Counted from the first letter of the stretch, positions 34,563 through 43,566 are shown. The stretch: 64,000 bases of DNA from Streptomyces griseoincarnatus (GCA_014649575.1 BMTH01000002.1:252423-316422); one strand, 5' to 3'. The notes: generated from the sequence alone by a model not told the origin. Numbers and translations: made by a program.

Positions 34563-34832
34563 CACGGGTCGGCCGCCCTGGGCGACGGCGACCGCCGGCG
34601 GGGTGCGGGAGGCGCGCAGGGCGGGCGCCGTGCCCGCCGCCGCGGTCACCAGGACGAGGGCGGCGAGAACCGTCGCGAGCTGCCCCGCCGGCACCGTGAA
34701 CGGGACGCTCACCTCGGCGACCCGCACCAGGAGCCACGAGTACGGCAGGCCCGGCGCCAGGCCGAGGATCCCGCCCGGGACGCCGTGGAGGGCGCACTCC
34801 AGGGTGACCATGCGGTGCACGGCGGCAGCGTT
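34560..34832 (-). pseudogene. Decayed C-terminal fragment of an FtsX-type ABC permease
   Basis: The minus strand reads VHRMVTLECALHGVPGGILG, LAPGLPYSWLLVRVAEVS, VPFTVPAGQLATVLAALVLV and TAAAGTAPALRASRTPPAVA consecutively. This matches the last ~90 residues of MacB/FtsX-like permeases (last two membrane helices and the PAxRAxRxxP-like end). No start, no upstream permease domain and no ATPase gene exist: upstream of 34832 the frame becomes unrelated sequence, and downstream it runs into the antisense of the 85-aa gene. I infer a deletion relic. Confidence 0.6.
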
Positions 34833-34984
34833 CGCCGGCCGCGACGAACCGGACGCGCTGCTCCTGCGGCACCCCGCCGCCCATACTGCCTCAGCCCGCG
34901 CCCGGACCGGATACGACCGTGCCGGGCGCCCCCGCGTGGGAGACGCCCGGCACCGGACGCGGGCTCAGCGGCTGCGGCTGCGGG

Positions 34985-35299
34985 TCAGCGGCTGTAGCGC
35001 ATCAGCGCCCGCACCATGTGGCACGTGGTGTCCGACGGCGGGTGGACGCCGATCAGCTCGGCGGCGCCGTGGATCGTGTCGTTGCGCGCCTGGCTCGGGT
35101 GGTACACGCCGGAGTCGAGCAGGGCGATGGCGAGACGCATCGCCTTCAGGCGGCGGTTGTGGGTGACGTACCACTCGCGCGGGCGGCCCGGCGGCAGCGG
35201 GCGCTTCTCCACCGGGGCACAGGGCAGTTCGAGCAGGACGGGTCGCTTCGCGGTGGACTGGACGGGCAGGGGCTTCGGCTTGAGTGCGGCAGCGGGCAT
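34985..35299 (-). CDS. Conserved protein of unknown function, 104 aa
   Basis: MPAAALKPKPLPVQSTAKRP, then PREWYVTHNRRLKAMRLAIALLDSGVYHPSQARNDTIHGAAELIGVHPPSDTTCHMVRALMRYSR. The ATG at 35299 has a strong AGGAGG ribosome site. The C-terminal ~70 residues are helical with conserved-looking aromatic and His residues; no domain is recognised. Codon use is coding. Neighbours (decayed permease, ArsC-like gene) do not suggest a role. Confidence 0.72.
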   Translation of the reverse strand: MPAAALKPKPLPVQSTAKRPVLLELPCAPVEKRPLPPGRPREWYVTHNRRLKAMRLAIALLDSGVYHPSQARNDTIHGAAELIGVHPPSDTTCHMVRALMRYSR

Positions 35300-35532
35300 A
35301 CGGGTCCTCCTGTCGCGGTCGGGGCCGTCGTCCGGGGTCCACGGCGACCTCGGCGATTCCCTCGAACACTGCTCCCATTCTACGGGCCGCCGCTGACAAT
35401 CGGCAGGCTCGCTTCGGCCATCAAAGGCCCAGGTGAAGTCGGTATTCGAGGGCTCGGGACGGGTGGTGCGGGAGGGGCGCGCGGGCGGCCCTCCAATTCG
35501 AACAAGCGGGGGTGCGGCGTACCGTGTGCGGC

Positions 35533-35919
35533 ATGGAGATCTGGATCAACCCCGCCTGTTCCAAGTGCCGCAGCGCGATCAGTCTGCTCGACGCCGAAGG
35601 GGCGGACTACACCGTCCGCCGCTACCTGGAGGACGTGCCGACCGAGGACGAGGTCCGGGAGGTGCTGGAGCGGCTCGGGCTCGAGCCGTGGGACATCACC
35701 CGGACGCAGGAGGCGGCGGCCAAGGAGCTGGGGCTCAAGGAGTGGCCGCGGGACGCCGGGGCGCGGGAGCGCTGGATCGCGGTGCTGGCCGCGCACCCGA
35801 AGCTGATCCAGCGGCCCGTCATCACCGCCGACGACGGCACGGCGGTGGTGGCCCGCACGGAGGAAGCGGTACGGGACGCGCTGTCCCGTCGGGAGCCTCC
35901 CAGCTCAACACCCCTGTGA
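35533..35919 (+). CDS. ArsC/Spx-family thioredoxin-fold protein
   Basis: 128 residues. MEIWINPACSKCRSAISLLDAEGADYTVRRYLEDVPT holds a CxxC in the place of the ArsC catalytic Cys; LERLGLEPWDITRTQEAAAKELGLKEW and LIQRPVITADDGTAVVARTEEAV follow the ArsC fold, with the RPV-type motif. It may be an arsenate reductase of the glutaredoxin-linked type or a redox regulator; CxxC favours a redox protein. No Shine-Dalgarno; TACCGT (35520-35525) lies 7 nt before the ATG, a leaderless arrangement. Confidence 0.88.
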   Translation: MEIWINPACSKCRSAISLLDAEGADYTVRRYLEDVPTEDEVREVLERLGLEPWDITRTQEAAAKELGLKEWPRDAGARERWIAVLAAHPKLIQRPVITADDGTAVVARTEEAVRDALSRREPPSSTPL

Positions 35920-36016
35920 CGCAGGCCACTTCGGTGACTTGGGCCGGCCGCTGAGCAACTGCGTTCGGTATCTCGTACATAGCGGCGTACGCTCCCCCGA
36001 TCCATTGGAGGCGCGC

Positions 36017-36703
36017 ATGTCGCGCAGGAGAAGTCTCGGCCCGAAGAAGAAGCTCGCGCTGCTGTTGAGCGCGGCCACGGTGGCGGGCGGCGGCGCCTTC
36101 GTCATGGCGACCACGTCCAACGCCAGCCCGCCGGCCGCCACCACCAAATCGGCGGCGGACTCGACGGTCTGCCAGGGGCTGGCCACCGCGCTCGGCAACA
36201 ACGAGCGGTTCATCGCGGGCCAGCGGGCCAACCCGGACGCCCAGTCCGAGGCGCGGATCGCCAACCGTGAGGCCGTCATCGCGCAGATCAAGGTGCAGCA
36301 GGAGGCGTCCGGGTGCACGGTGGGGGAGTCGGCTCAGGGCTCCCAGCCGGCGCAGCCGGAGCAGCCCGCCCCGTCGCAGCCCGCAGCGGGCGGCCAGGAA
36401 GGACAGGCGGGGCAGGACGGCCAGGAGGGGCAGGCGGGCGGCGGTGCCGCGGCCGGTGAGCAGGTGTGCAACGGCTCCACCGTCACCCTGTCCGGCGAGG
36501 CCGGCGCCCCGGCCGCGTCCAGCAACCAGTTCCCGGCCGGCACCAGGCTCAAGGTCACCAACCTGGACAACAACAAGTCCACGACGGTGGAGGTCACCTC
36601 GGTGTCCGGCAGTTGCGTGCTGCTCAACAACGCCGCGTTCGAGCAGGTCCGCGAGCCGGGCAAGTTCCTGATCCGCCGGGCCGTGATCGAGAAGGTGGGG
36701 TGA
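36017..36703 (+). CDS. Secreted protein with Cys-bounded helical module and RlpA/DPBB-like domain
   Basis: 228 residues from ATG 36017 (TTGGAGG upstream). Signal peptide: SRRRSLGPKKKLALLLSAAT then VAGGGAFVMATTSNAS. A short helical module between Cys in STVCQGL and Cys in EASGCTVG, a Pro/Gln/Gly-rich linker, and a C-terminal beta domain (VCNGSTVTLSG ... FPAGTRLKVTNLDNNKSTTVEV ... CVLLNNAAFEQVREPGKFLIRRAVIEKVG) like the double-psi beta-barrel of RlpA/expansins. The barrel has no clear catalytic Asp/Asn pair. It is probably an exported cell-wall-associated protein. Organisation parallels the DUF1996 protein at 39.4 kb. Confidence 0.78.
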   Translation: MSRRRSLGPKKKLALLLSAATVAGGGAFVMATTSNASPPAATTKSAADSTVCQGLATALGNNERFIAGQRANPDAQSEARIANREAVIAQIKVQQEASGCTVGESAQGSQPAQPEQPAPSQPAAGGQEGQAGQDGQEGQAGGGAAAGEQVCNGSTVTLSGEAGAPAASSNQFPAGTRLKVTNLDNNKSTTVEVTSVSGSCVLLNNAAFEQVREPGKFLIRRAVIEKVG

Positions 36704-36725
36704 CGTCCACGTACGGGTGAGGTGC

Positions 36726-36760
36726 GGGGCCCGCCGCTCGGGGAAGGAGCGGCGGGCCCC
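36726..36760 (+). terminator. Terminator after the DPBB-like secreted protein gene
   Basis: GGGGCCCGCCGCTC (36726-36739) with GAGCGGCGGGCCCC (36747-36760), 14-bp perfect stem, 7-nt loop. Confidence 0.88.
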
Positions 36761-36881
36761 TTCACGTCCGCACGCCTTCACGTCCCCGCGCCTTCACGCC
36801 TCAAACCCTCACGCCCCATCGCATACACCCGGCCCCCTCCCCCGTGCCCTCACGGAGTGGCGCCGGGCACACGGGCGTCCG

Positions 36882-36919
36882 GTAACACGGGGTTCACACA
36901 TGGGCAACGGTCGGGAAAT
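36882..36919 (+). promoter_or_regulatory. GlnR box upstream of glnII
   Basis: GTAAC-n6-TTCAC-n6-GCAAC-n6-GAAAT with exact 6-nt spacers, matching the Streptomyces GlnR pattern. It ends 99 nt before the glnII start. A TTGACA occurs at 36926-36931 but no properly spaced -10 follows. The 315-bp stretch from 36704 to 37018 otherwise holds only the upstream terminator. Confidence 0.88.
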
Positions 36920-37018
36920 CGCCTGTTGACAAGCTGCGGGGCATACGGCGGCGCCCCAGTGCCGCAGCGCCGCAGCATCCGCACCGAGCGCCCAGACCCA
37001 CCCCGAAGGATGTGGACC

Positions 37019-38047
37019 GTGAGCTTCAAGGCCGAGTACATCTGGATCGACGGCACCGAGCCGACCGCCAAGCTGCGTTCCAAGACGAAGATCCTGGCCG
37101 ACGACGCGAAGGGCGCCGACCTGCCGATCTGGGGCTTCGACGGGTCCTCCACCAACCAGGCCAAGGGGCACGCCTCCGACCGCGTCCTCAAGCCGGTGTT
37201 CGTCTGCCCGGACCCGATCCGCGGCGGCGACGACGTCCTGGTGCTGTGCGAGGTCCTCAACACGGACATGACGCCGCACGAGTCCAACACCCGTGCCGCG
37301 CTGGCCGAGGTCGCCGAGAAGTTCGCCGCCCAGGAGCCGGTCTTCGGCATCGAGCAGGAGTACACCTTCTTCAAGGGCTCCCGCCCGCTCGGCTTCCCCG
37401 AGGGGGGCTTCCCGGCCGCGCAGGGCGGCTACTACTGCGGTGTCGGCTCGGACGAGATCTTCGGCCGTGACGTCGTCGAGGCGCACCTGGAGAACTGCCT
37501 GAAGGCGGGTCTGGGCATCTCCGGTATCAACGCCGAGGTCATGCCCGGCCAGTGGGAGTTCCAGGTGGGCCCGCTGGCCCCGCTGGAGGTCTCCGATCAG
37601 CTGTGGGTGGCCCGCTGGCTGCTCTACCGCACCGCCGAGGACTTCGAGGTCTCCGCCACCCTGGACCCCAAGCCGGTCAAGGGCGACTGGAACGGCGCCG
37701 GCGCGCACACCAACTTCTCCACCAAGGCGATGCGCGAGTCCTACGACGCGATCATCACCGCCGCCGAGTCGCTGGGCGAGGGCTCCAAGCCGCTGGACCA
37801 CGTCAAGAACTACGGCGCCGGCATCGACGACCGCCTCACCGGCCTGCACGAGACCGCCCCGTGGAACGAGTACAGCTACGGCGTCTCGGACCGCGGCGCC
37901 TCGGTCCGCATCCCGTGGCAGGTCGAGAAGGACGGCAAGGGCTACATCGAGGACCGCCGCCCCAACGCCAACGTCGACCCGTACGTGGTGACCCGTCTGC
38001 TGGTCGACACCTGCTGCACCGCGCTGGAGAAGGCCGGCCAGGTCTGA
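37019..38047 (+). CDS. glnII: Glutamine synthetase type II
   Basis: 342 residues from GTG 37019 (AAGGATG upstream). Eukaryotic-type GS: FKAEYIWIDGTEPTAKLRSKTKI, WGFDGSSTNQAKGHASDRVLKP, FGIEQEYTFFKG, VMPGQWEFQVGP, GDWNGAGAHTNFSTKAMRES and DRGASVRIPWQVEKDGKGYIEDRRPNANVDPYVVTRLL. GSII is heat-labile and not adenylylated, so it complements glnA, which is. Both have GlnR boxes. A perfect-stem terminator follows. Confidence 0.97.
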   Translation: MSFKAEYIWIDGTEPTAKLRSKTKILADDAKGADLPIWGFDGSSTNQAKGHASDRVLKPVFVCPDPIRGGDDVLVLCEVLNTDMTPHESNTRAALAEVAEKFAAQEPVFGIEQEYTFFKGSRPLGFPEGGFPAAQGGYYCGVGSDEIFGRDVVEAHLENCLKAGLGISGINAEVMPGQWEFQVGPLAPLEVSDQLWVARWLLYRTAEDFEVSATLDPKPVKGDWNGAGAHTNFSTKAMRESYDAIITAAESLGEGSKPLDHVKNYGAGIDDRLTGLHETAPWNEYSYGVSDRGASVRIPWQVEKDGKGYIEDRRPNANVDPYVVTRLLVDTCCTALEKAGQV

Positions 38048-38060
38048 TCCGCACCACGTT

Positions 38061-38106
38061 CGCCGCGAGGGGCGCCCGCCGATACCGGTGGGCGCCCCTC
38101 GCGGCG
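38061..38106 (+). terminator. Terminator after glnII
   Basis: 17-bp perfect stem (38061-38077 with 38090-38106), extended by GCC/GGT pairs around a short loop; 13 bases after the stop. Confidence 0.9.
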
Positions 38107-38163
38107 TCTGCCGACAGCAGATCCCTGTTCCCCCGGGCAGCCCGGCCGGGCAGAGTCGGCGGT

Positions 38164-39174
38164 ATGAGACTTCTGTTGCTGGGTGGTACGGAGTTCGTGG
38201 GCCGGGCCGTCGCCGAGGCGGCCCTCGCGCGGGGCTGGGAGGTGACCGTCTTCCACCGCGGACGGCACGAGGCGCCCCCGGGCACCCGGGAACTGCTGGG
38301 CGACCGCACCGAGGTGGACGGGCTGGCGGCGCTCGACGAGGACCCGGGGTCGTGGGACGCCGTCGTCGACACCTGGTCGTCCGCCCCGCGCGCGGTACGG
38401 GACGCGGCGCGGCTGCTGCGGGACCGCGCCGGGCGGTACGTGTACGTGTCGAGCTGCTCGGTGTACACCTGGGCGCCGCCCGCCGGGTACGGCGAGGACG
38501 CCCCTGTGGTGGAGGGCGCCTCCCCGGACGCCGGCACGACGGACTACGCGCGGGACAAGCGGGGCGGCGAGCTGGCCGCGACGGACGCGTTCGGCGTGGA
38601 CCGTTCGGTGCTGGTGCGGGCCGGGCTGCTGCTCGGGCCGTACGAGAACGTCGGCCGGCTGCCCTGGTGGCTGAACCGCGTGGCGCGCGGCGGCCCGGTG
38701 CTCGCCCCCGGCCCGCGGGACCTGCCGCTGCAGTACGTCGACGGGCGCGACCTCGCGGAGTGGATCCTCGGCGCGTGCGAGCAGGGGCTGAGCGGGCCGT
38801 ACAACCTGATGTCGCCGCAGGGCCACGCCACCATGGGCGAGTTGCTGGAAGCCTGTGTACGGGTGACCGGCGGGCCGGCCGAGCTGCGGTGGACGGCGCC
38901 GGAGGTGGTCCTCGACGCCGGGGTGGAGCCGTGGACCCAGCTCCCGGTGTGGGTGCCGCCGCACAGCGACATGCACGACGCGCTGCACTCGGCCGACGTC
39001 TCCCGGGCGGTCGCGACCGGGCTGCGCTGCCGGCCGGTCGCGGAGACCGTCGCGGACACCTGGGCCTGGCTGCGGGACATCGGCGGCACGGCACCGCAGC
39101 GCCCCGACCGCACGGTCAAGGGACTGGACCCGGAGGTGGAGGCGAAGGTGCTGGCCGCAGCCTCCGGGGCGTAG
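38164..39174 (+). CDS. NAD-dependent epimerase/dehydratase family protein
   Basis: 336 residues. MRLLLLGGTEFVGRAVAEAALARGWEVTVFHRG is the extended SDR Rossmann N-terminus with TEFVGR; SVYTWAPPAGYGEDAPVVEG ... YARDKRGGEL carries a YxxxK-like pair; LPLQYVDGRDLAEWIL, the LLGPYENVGRLPWW segment and ATMGELLEACVRVTGG support the mRNA-binding/isoflavone-reductase-like NAD epimerase subfamily. Substrate unknown. No clear ribosome site; CAGAGT lies 7 nt before the ATG. Confidence 0.88.
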   Translation: MRLLLLGGTEFVGRAVAEAALARGWEVTVFHRGRHEAPPGTRELLGDRTEVDGLAALDEDPGSWDAVVDTWSSAPRAVRDAARLLRDRAGRYVYVSSCSVYTWAPPAGYGEDAPVVEGASPDAGTTDYARDKRGGELAATDAFGVDRSVLVRAGLLLGPYENVGRLPWWLNRVARGGPVLAPGPRDLPLQYVDGRDLAEWILGACEQGLSGPYNLMSPQGHATMGELLEACVRVTGGPAELRWTAPEVVLDAGVEPWTQLPVWVPPHSDMHDALHSADVSRAVATGLRCRPVAETVADTWAWLRDIGGTAPQRPDRTVKGLDPEVEAKVLAAASGA

Positions 39175-39420
39175 CCGGCCCCACCCCGAGGGCGGGCCCG
39201 GGCCCAGCACCGGACGCCAGGGTTCACCCCGGGTGGAGGGCTGGCAACTCCCGGTATGTGCAAGCCTGTTGAAACCTACGGAACCGCACTGACTTCGCAC
39301 CGATTCCTGTGACGGGTGAACACCCGTGGGGCGGGGCGCGTACTCATGGGCGCCGCTTCCCCTCACGGGCGCCTCGGTGCCCCGCTAAGGGATGCCCCGC
39401 AAGGAAGTCAGAGGAGTTCC

Positions 39421-40938
39421 ATGGGACGCAACACAAGAAAACGCCGTACACCGCTGGCCACCAAGGTGATAGCCGGGGCGGCGGCCCTGGCGATCGGTGG
39501 GGGCGGTCTGGTCTGGGCCAACTTCTACGCCTCGGCGCACGAGAAGAACGGGGGGCAGAACGCCACCAAGTCGGGGCAGGCCCAAGTCGCCACGATCAAC
39601 TGTCCGGACGTCGGCCAGAAACTCACCAAGGTGCCCCGCAAGGCGCGCTGGGGCGTCGCGCGTGAACTGGCGCGGCTCGACCGCCAGATCACGGAGGCGT
39701 ACTCGCGCCTGGCCGAGACGCGTCAGGCGCAGGCGGGCGACGCGAACTACGTCGACAACGCCATCCTGGGCCCGCTGAAGGACAAGCGCCGGGCCACCCT
39801 GGACCGCATCGGCATCAACATCAAGCGGGCCGGCGGCCAGGAGCGCGACCTCGGCCGGTTCGCCCGCTGCCAGGGCGTCCCCGCCGAGCAGCCCGGCGGC
39901 GGTGACGGCGGTCAGAACGGCGGCGGCCAGAACGGCGGCGGCCAGGACGGTGGCGGCCAGAACGACGGCGGCCAGGGCAACGAGCAGCCGCCCGCCGACA
40001 ACGGCAACGGCGCCGCGGGTCCGTTCGCAGAGGACTTCATCGACATCAACGACGTCCAGCCGAACAGCCGCGACCTGCAGAACGGCCTCGCCGCGAACGG
40101 TGACACCGGCAGCACCGGGTCGTTCACCACCGAGTGCGGGGTGAACGAGAACAACCTGTTCAACAGTGACAACATCATCGTCGCCCCCGGTGTCGACAAC
40201 GGCGCCCACCACACGCACGACTACGTGGGCAACCAGAGCAACACCGCCTTCGCCAGCGACGACGACCTGAACAACGCGCAGACGACCTGCCAGAACCAGG
40301 GCGACAAGTCCACCTACTACTGGCCGGTGCTCCGCCTCCAGGACGGTACGCAGGAGTTCGACGCCAACGACCTGGGCGGTGGCGCCGAGGGCAACGTCGG
40401 CAGGATCCTCAAGGCGCAGCAGGCGGAGATGAAGTTCGTCGGCAACCGGACGACCGACGTCGTCGCGATGCCCAAGTTCATCCGCATCATCACCGGTGAC
40501 GCCAAGGCGTTCACCAACGGCCTGGCGAACGCGAACACGTCGTTCAGCTGCACCGGCTTCGAGGACCGGCAGGTCACGGACAAGTACGTGATCTGCCCCG
40601 AGGGCAGCCAGGTGGTGCGCACGTCCAACTTCCAGAGCTGCTGGGACGGACAGAACATCGACAGCGCCAACCACCGCGACCACGTGGCCTTCGTCCAGCC
40701 CGACGGCAGCTGCCCGCAGGGCTTCCAGGCCATCCCGCAGCTCCAGGTCCGCCTGGTGTACGACGTTCCCGCGCCGACCATCGAGAACGGCCAGATCAAG
40801 AACCCGTACGCCGTGGACGGTTTCCCGGAGCAGCTGCACAAGCCGATCACCGACCACAACGACTTCATCAACGTCATGGACGAGGACCTGATGAACCAGG
40901 TGGTGCAGTGCATCAACAGCGGCCAGGACTGCGAGTGA
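39421..40938 (+). CDS. Secreted DUF1996 protein
   Basis: 505 residues. Signal/anchor: [20 protein letters not shown] then [12 protein letters not shown]. After it, a helical module bounded by Cys (INCPDV ... FARCQGV, about 60-155), a Gly/Gln/Asn-rich linker with imperfect GGGQN(D)GG repeats, and the DUF1996 domain (about 205-505) with [75 protein letters not shown] and [24 protein letters not shown]. The HHTHD and NHRDH motifs could bind a metal (inference). GAGGAG precedes the ATG. Neighbouring His-rich lipoprotein is convergent. Confidence 0.88.
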   Translation: MGRNTRKRRTPLATKVIAGAAALAIGGGGLVWANFYASAHEKNGGQNATKSGQAQVATINCPDVGQKLTKVPRKARWGVARELARLDRQITEAYSRLAETRQAQAGDANYVDNAILGPLKDKRRATLDRIGINIKRAGGQERDLGRFARCQGVPAEQPGGGDGGQNGGGQNGGGQDGGGQNDGGQGNEQPPADNGNGAAGPFAEDFIDINDVQPNSRDLQNGLAANGDTGSTGSFTTECGVNENNLFNSDNIIVAPGVDNGAHHTHDYVGNQSNTAFASDDDLNNAQTTCQNQGDKSTYYWPVLRLQDGTQEFDANDLGGGAEGNVGRILKAQQAEMKFVGNRTTDVVAMPKFIRIITGDAKAFTNGLANANTSFSCTGFEDRQVTDKYVICPEGSQVVRTSNFQSCWDGQNIDSANHRDHVAFVQPDGSCPQGFQAIPQLQVRLVYDVPAPTIENGQIKNPYAVDGFPEQLHKPITDHNDFINVMDEDLMNQVVQCINSGQDCE

Positions 40939-40960
40939 CGGCGGTCCGAGCCCACTGAGA

Positions 40961-40993
40961 GGGGCCGGTGGCGGGAATCCCGCCACCGGCCCC
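40961..40993. terminator. Terminator between the convergent DUF1996 and lipoprotein genes
   Basis: 15-bp perfect stem (40961-40975 with 40979-40993), loop AAT. Confidence 0.9.
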
Positions 40994-41016
40994 TTCCGTG
41001 TGTGGTGTGCCGGGGG

Positions 41017-41451
41017 TCAGCCGTCGTGGCCGTGACCGCCGCCCTCGTCGTGGGAGGCCCCGCCGTGCTGCACGCCCTCCTCCAGGTCCCCGCCGAGGGT
41101 GCCGCGCAACTCCTGGATCGTCTCCGTCCCGCCGACGGCCACCCACTTGCGGCCCACCAGGTAGTGACCGCCGTAGTCCTTGGCCGTGTTGAGCCACTCG
41201 CGCTGGCCGCGGTCGGTGGAGAAGGTGGCGAGGACGTACTTCTCGTCGCCCTTCTCGCACAGCGCCTGCCGGATGGTGTCGGCGTCGGTCTGCATGTCGG
41301 GGTCGCACTTCGCCTCGGCGGCCAGCTTCTCCAGGCTGCCGGTGGCGGTGGGCGGCACCGCGTGCTCCCCGTGGCCGCCGGACCCGCAGCCCGCCAGCGC
41401 CAGTGCCGCCACCGCGCAGGTCAGCGCGAGCTTCGGTCGGGTCACCCTCAT
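41017..41451 (-). CDS. Lipoprotein with His-rich tail
   Basis: 144 residues from ATG 41451 (GGAGG upstream). MRVTRPKLALTCAVAALALAGC is a lipobox signal (LAGC), followed by GSGGHGEHAVPP. The core has CDPDMQTDADTIRQALC, EKGDEKYVLATFSTDRGQREWLNTAKDYGGHYLVGRKWVAVGG, and the C-terminus is VQHGGASHDEGGGHGHDG, a cluster of His/Asp that could bind metal ions. Family unknown to me. Convergent with the DUF1996 gene and divergent from the sigma-like membrane gene. Confidence 0.8.
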   Translation of the reverse strand: MRVTRPKLALTCAVAALALAGCGSGGHGEHAVPPTATGSLEKLAAEAKCDPDMQTDADTIRQALCEKGDEKYVLATFSTDRGQREWLNTAKDYGGHYLVGRKWVAVGGTETIQELRGTLGGDLEEGVQHGGASHDEGGGHGHDG

Positions 41452-41643
41452 GTGTTCCTCCGGTCTTGACGGCGACATCGTGGGGCGGCGACATGCCGCT
41501 CGGAGCCCCGGCGCGGGGCCCTCGGCATTCGATACGGCTGCGGCGCGCCGGGCGCTCAATCGCCGCGCCGGACCGGCGCGGACGGTGGCCGGAAGGGCGC
41601 GGGTGTCAGGTGACCATCGACTCGTTCGCTCGTTCAGCTGAAC

Positions 41644-43566
41644 GTGCAGTCACAGGATGCCGCCGCCCAGTCCCCCGCGCTCTCCTCCCCGGCCGGTCCG
41701 GCCGTGGACGTCGAACAGGCCGAGGCCGCGCTCGTCGAGCACTATCCGCGGCTCGTGCGGCTCGCCTACCTGGTGCTGCCGTCCCGCATGGGCCGCACCC
41801 GGCGGGTGCTCACCGCGCACGCCCTGGTGCAGCGGGCGCTGCCCCGGGGCCGGGCCGACGCGCCGCTGATCCCCGCGCAGGGCGCCGGCCGGGACGGCGA
41901 CCCCGGGTACAGGCTGGTGCGGCTCCAGGTGGTGCGGTCGGCGCTGGAGGCGGGCCTGCCGCTGCGCCGCCGGGGTCTGCCGAAGCGGTCCCAGCTGCCG
42001 CCGCTGCTGCCGCAGGTGTGGGGCCTGACGGTGTTCCCGCGGCCGGGGGGCGCGGACGAGCTGGCACTGGACCAGCGGCTGTCGGCGCTGTCCGGGCCGG
42101 CCCGTGCCGCGCACGCCCTGCGCGGTCTGGAGCGGCTGCCGGACGCCGACGTGCGCCGGGTGCTGGACGACGCGGGCGTCACGGACCCGGACGCCGCGCT
42201 CGCGGAGGCCGACGGCATCCCCGACCCGTACCGGCTGCTCGAGTCCCCCGAGTTCGACCCCTGTTCGCTGCAGGCCCGGCCGACGGACCTGCTGCGCCGC
42301 CGCCGGCATCTGAAGGCCGGTCTTGTCGGGGCGGCGGCGCTCGCGGTGTGCGGGGCGCTGCTGTCGCTGCCCGGGGACGGCTGGGGCGCCGACGGCCCGG
42401 CCGCTCCCCCGTACGCGCGCAACCCGGCCGCGCAGGCCGCGCTGGACCCCGCGAAGCTGACCCGGGCACCGGCGTCGGCGTGGAAGACGTCGGAGCGTAC
42501 GGACTTCTCGGTGTGGCCGGCGCGCGGCGCGCTCACGGGTGACCGCGCGCTGCTGCGCCGCGCGCTCGCCGTGTGGGCGCGGCCGGGTGAGGGCGTCACC
42601 GCCTCGGCCACCCCGGGCACTCCCACGGGCGGGCCCGCCGGACCGCCCCGGCTGCTGTACGCGGGCACGGTGGACGCCGCGCGCGTGGTGATCCTGTACG
42701 ACGGCTGGCGTCTCGCCCGGTACGCCGAGCCGGAGGAGGGCGCCCGGGTCGCCGCCCTGGACCTGGCGCGGGTCGACGGGGCCGGGCGGGCCGGGGCGAG
42801 CGCGGTGGTGCTGAGCCGTTCGGACGACAACGTCCGCTTCCTGCTGGCCCCGTGGGTGCGCGAGGCCGGCGAGCGGGACCTGCGCGAGCCGGACGGGGGC
42901 GCGAAGGAGCTGCCTCTGGAGGGCGGGGTGACCGGGCCGTTCGTCTCGGGGCAGGGGCGGGAGCCGTGCACGACGTGGAACGCGCTGGAGCTGACCGACG
43001 GCACCGGCACCCGGCTGCTCAGCGACCTCGGCGAACTGGTCCCGGCGCGGCTGACCACCGGCCGTCCGGGCGAGGTGAAGGACGTCTCCGGCGGGAAGGC
43101 ACGGCGCGCCTGGGAGCCGTACGCCTGCTCACTGGCGGCGATGCGGTCGGCGGGCGTGCGTGGCGTCAACGCCTGGGCGTACGCGGAGCAGCCGCTGCCC
43201 GGCGGCGACGGACGGGCGCAGTGGCTGTGCACGCGCGGGGACACCTGGCGGGGCACGGGGGCGCGGGTGCTGGCGCAGTTCCACTCGCCGGGCGCGCGGT
43301 ACGGGGCGGTCGCGGCCCGCGCGGAGGACGTGCCCGCCTGCGGGACGCGGCGACCGGACGTGCTGGCCGGGGTGTTGTGGAAGTCAGCGGGCGGCACCTG
43401 GTACCTGCTCGCGGCCGGCAGCGACGGGGTGGAGTCCGTGGAGGCGACCGGCGGCGTCGAGGGCAGGGCGAAGGACCGGCTGCTGTCGGTGCGCGCCGAG
43501 AAGGGTGCGCGCGCCGACCTCAGGGGCACACTTGAGGGCGGGGGGTCGGTCGGCGGGCTGCGGTGA
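41644..43566 (+). CDS. Membrane protein with degenerate ECF-sigma-like N-terminus
   Basis: 640 residues from GTG 41644. Residues ~20-65 (VEQAEAALVEHYPRLVRLAY, then LVLPSRMGRTRRVLTAHALV) resemble sigma-70 region 2, and ~150-190 (LSALSGPARAAHALRGLERL then PDADVRRVLDDAGV) resemble region 4, but the core-binding and DNA-recognition residues look eroded. A single membrane helix (LKAGLVGAAALAVCGALLSL) near 225 follows, then a ~400-residue exported domain with PRLLYAGTVDAARVVILYDG, FVSGQGREPCTTWNALEL and several cysteines. The layout resembles a membrane-tethered regulator or an ECF-derived anti-sigma-like sensor. No ribosome site is obvious. Function unknown. Confidence 0.75.
   Translation: MQSQDAAAQSPALSSPAGPAVDVEQAEAALVEHYPRLVRLAYLVLPSRMGRTRRVLTAHALVQRALPRGRADAPLIPAQGAGRDGDPGYRLVRLQVVRSALEAGLPLRRRGLPKRSQLPPLLPQVWGLTVFPRPGGADELALDQRLSALSGPARAAHALRGLERLPDADVRRVLDDAGVTDPDAALAEADGIPDPYRLLESPEFDPCSLQARPTDLLRRRRHLKAGLVGAAALAVCGALLSLPGDGWGADGPAAPPYARNPAAQAALDPAKLTRAPASAWKTSERTDFSVWPARGALTGDRALLRRALAVWARPGEGVTASATPGTPTGGPAGPPRLLYAGTVDAARVVILYDGWRLARYAEPEEGARVAALDLARVDGAGRAGASAVVLSRSDDNVRFLLAPWVREAGERDLREPDGGAKELPLEGGVTGPFVSGQGREPCTTWNALELTDGTGTRLLSDLGELVPARLTTGRPGEVKDVSGGKARRAWEPYACSLAAMRSAGVRGVNAWAYAEQPLPGGDGRAQWLCTRGDTWRGTGARVLAQFHSPGARYGAVAARAEDVPACGTRRPDVLAGVLWKSAGGTWYLLAAGSDGVESVEATGGVEGRAKDRLLSVRAEKGARADLRGTLEGGGSVGGLR

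Noticed and set aside
36926..36931. TTGACA as the -35 of the glnII promoter
   Set aside because: No -10 hexamer at 16-19 nt downstream; the GlnR box suggests an activator-type promoter whose start I cannot place.
41403..42542. Overlapping 379-codon plus-strand frame inside the sigma-like gene
   Set aside because: Arg/Gly/Ala-rich alternate frame; the 41644 frame has the structured protein with a membrane helix.
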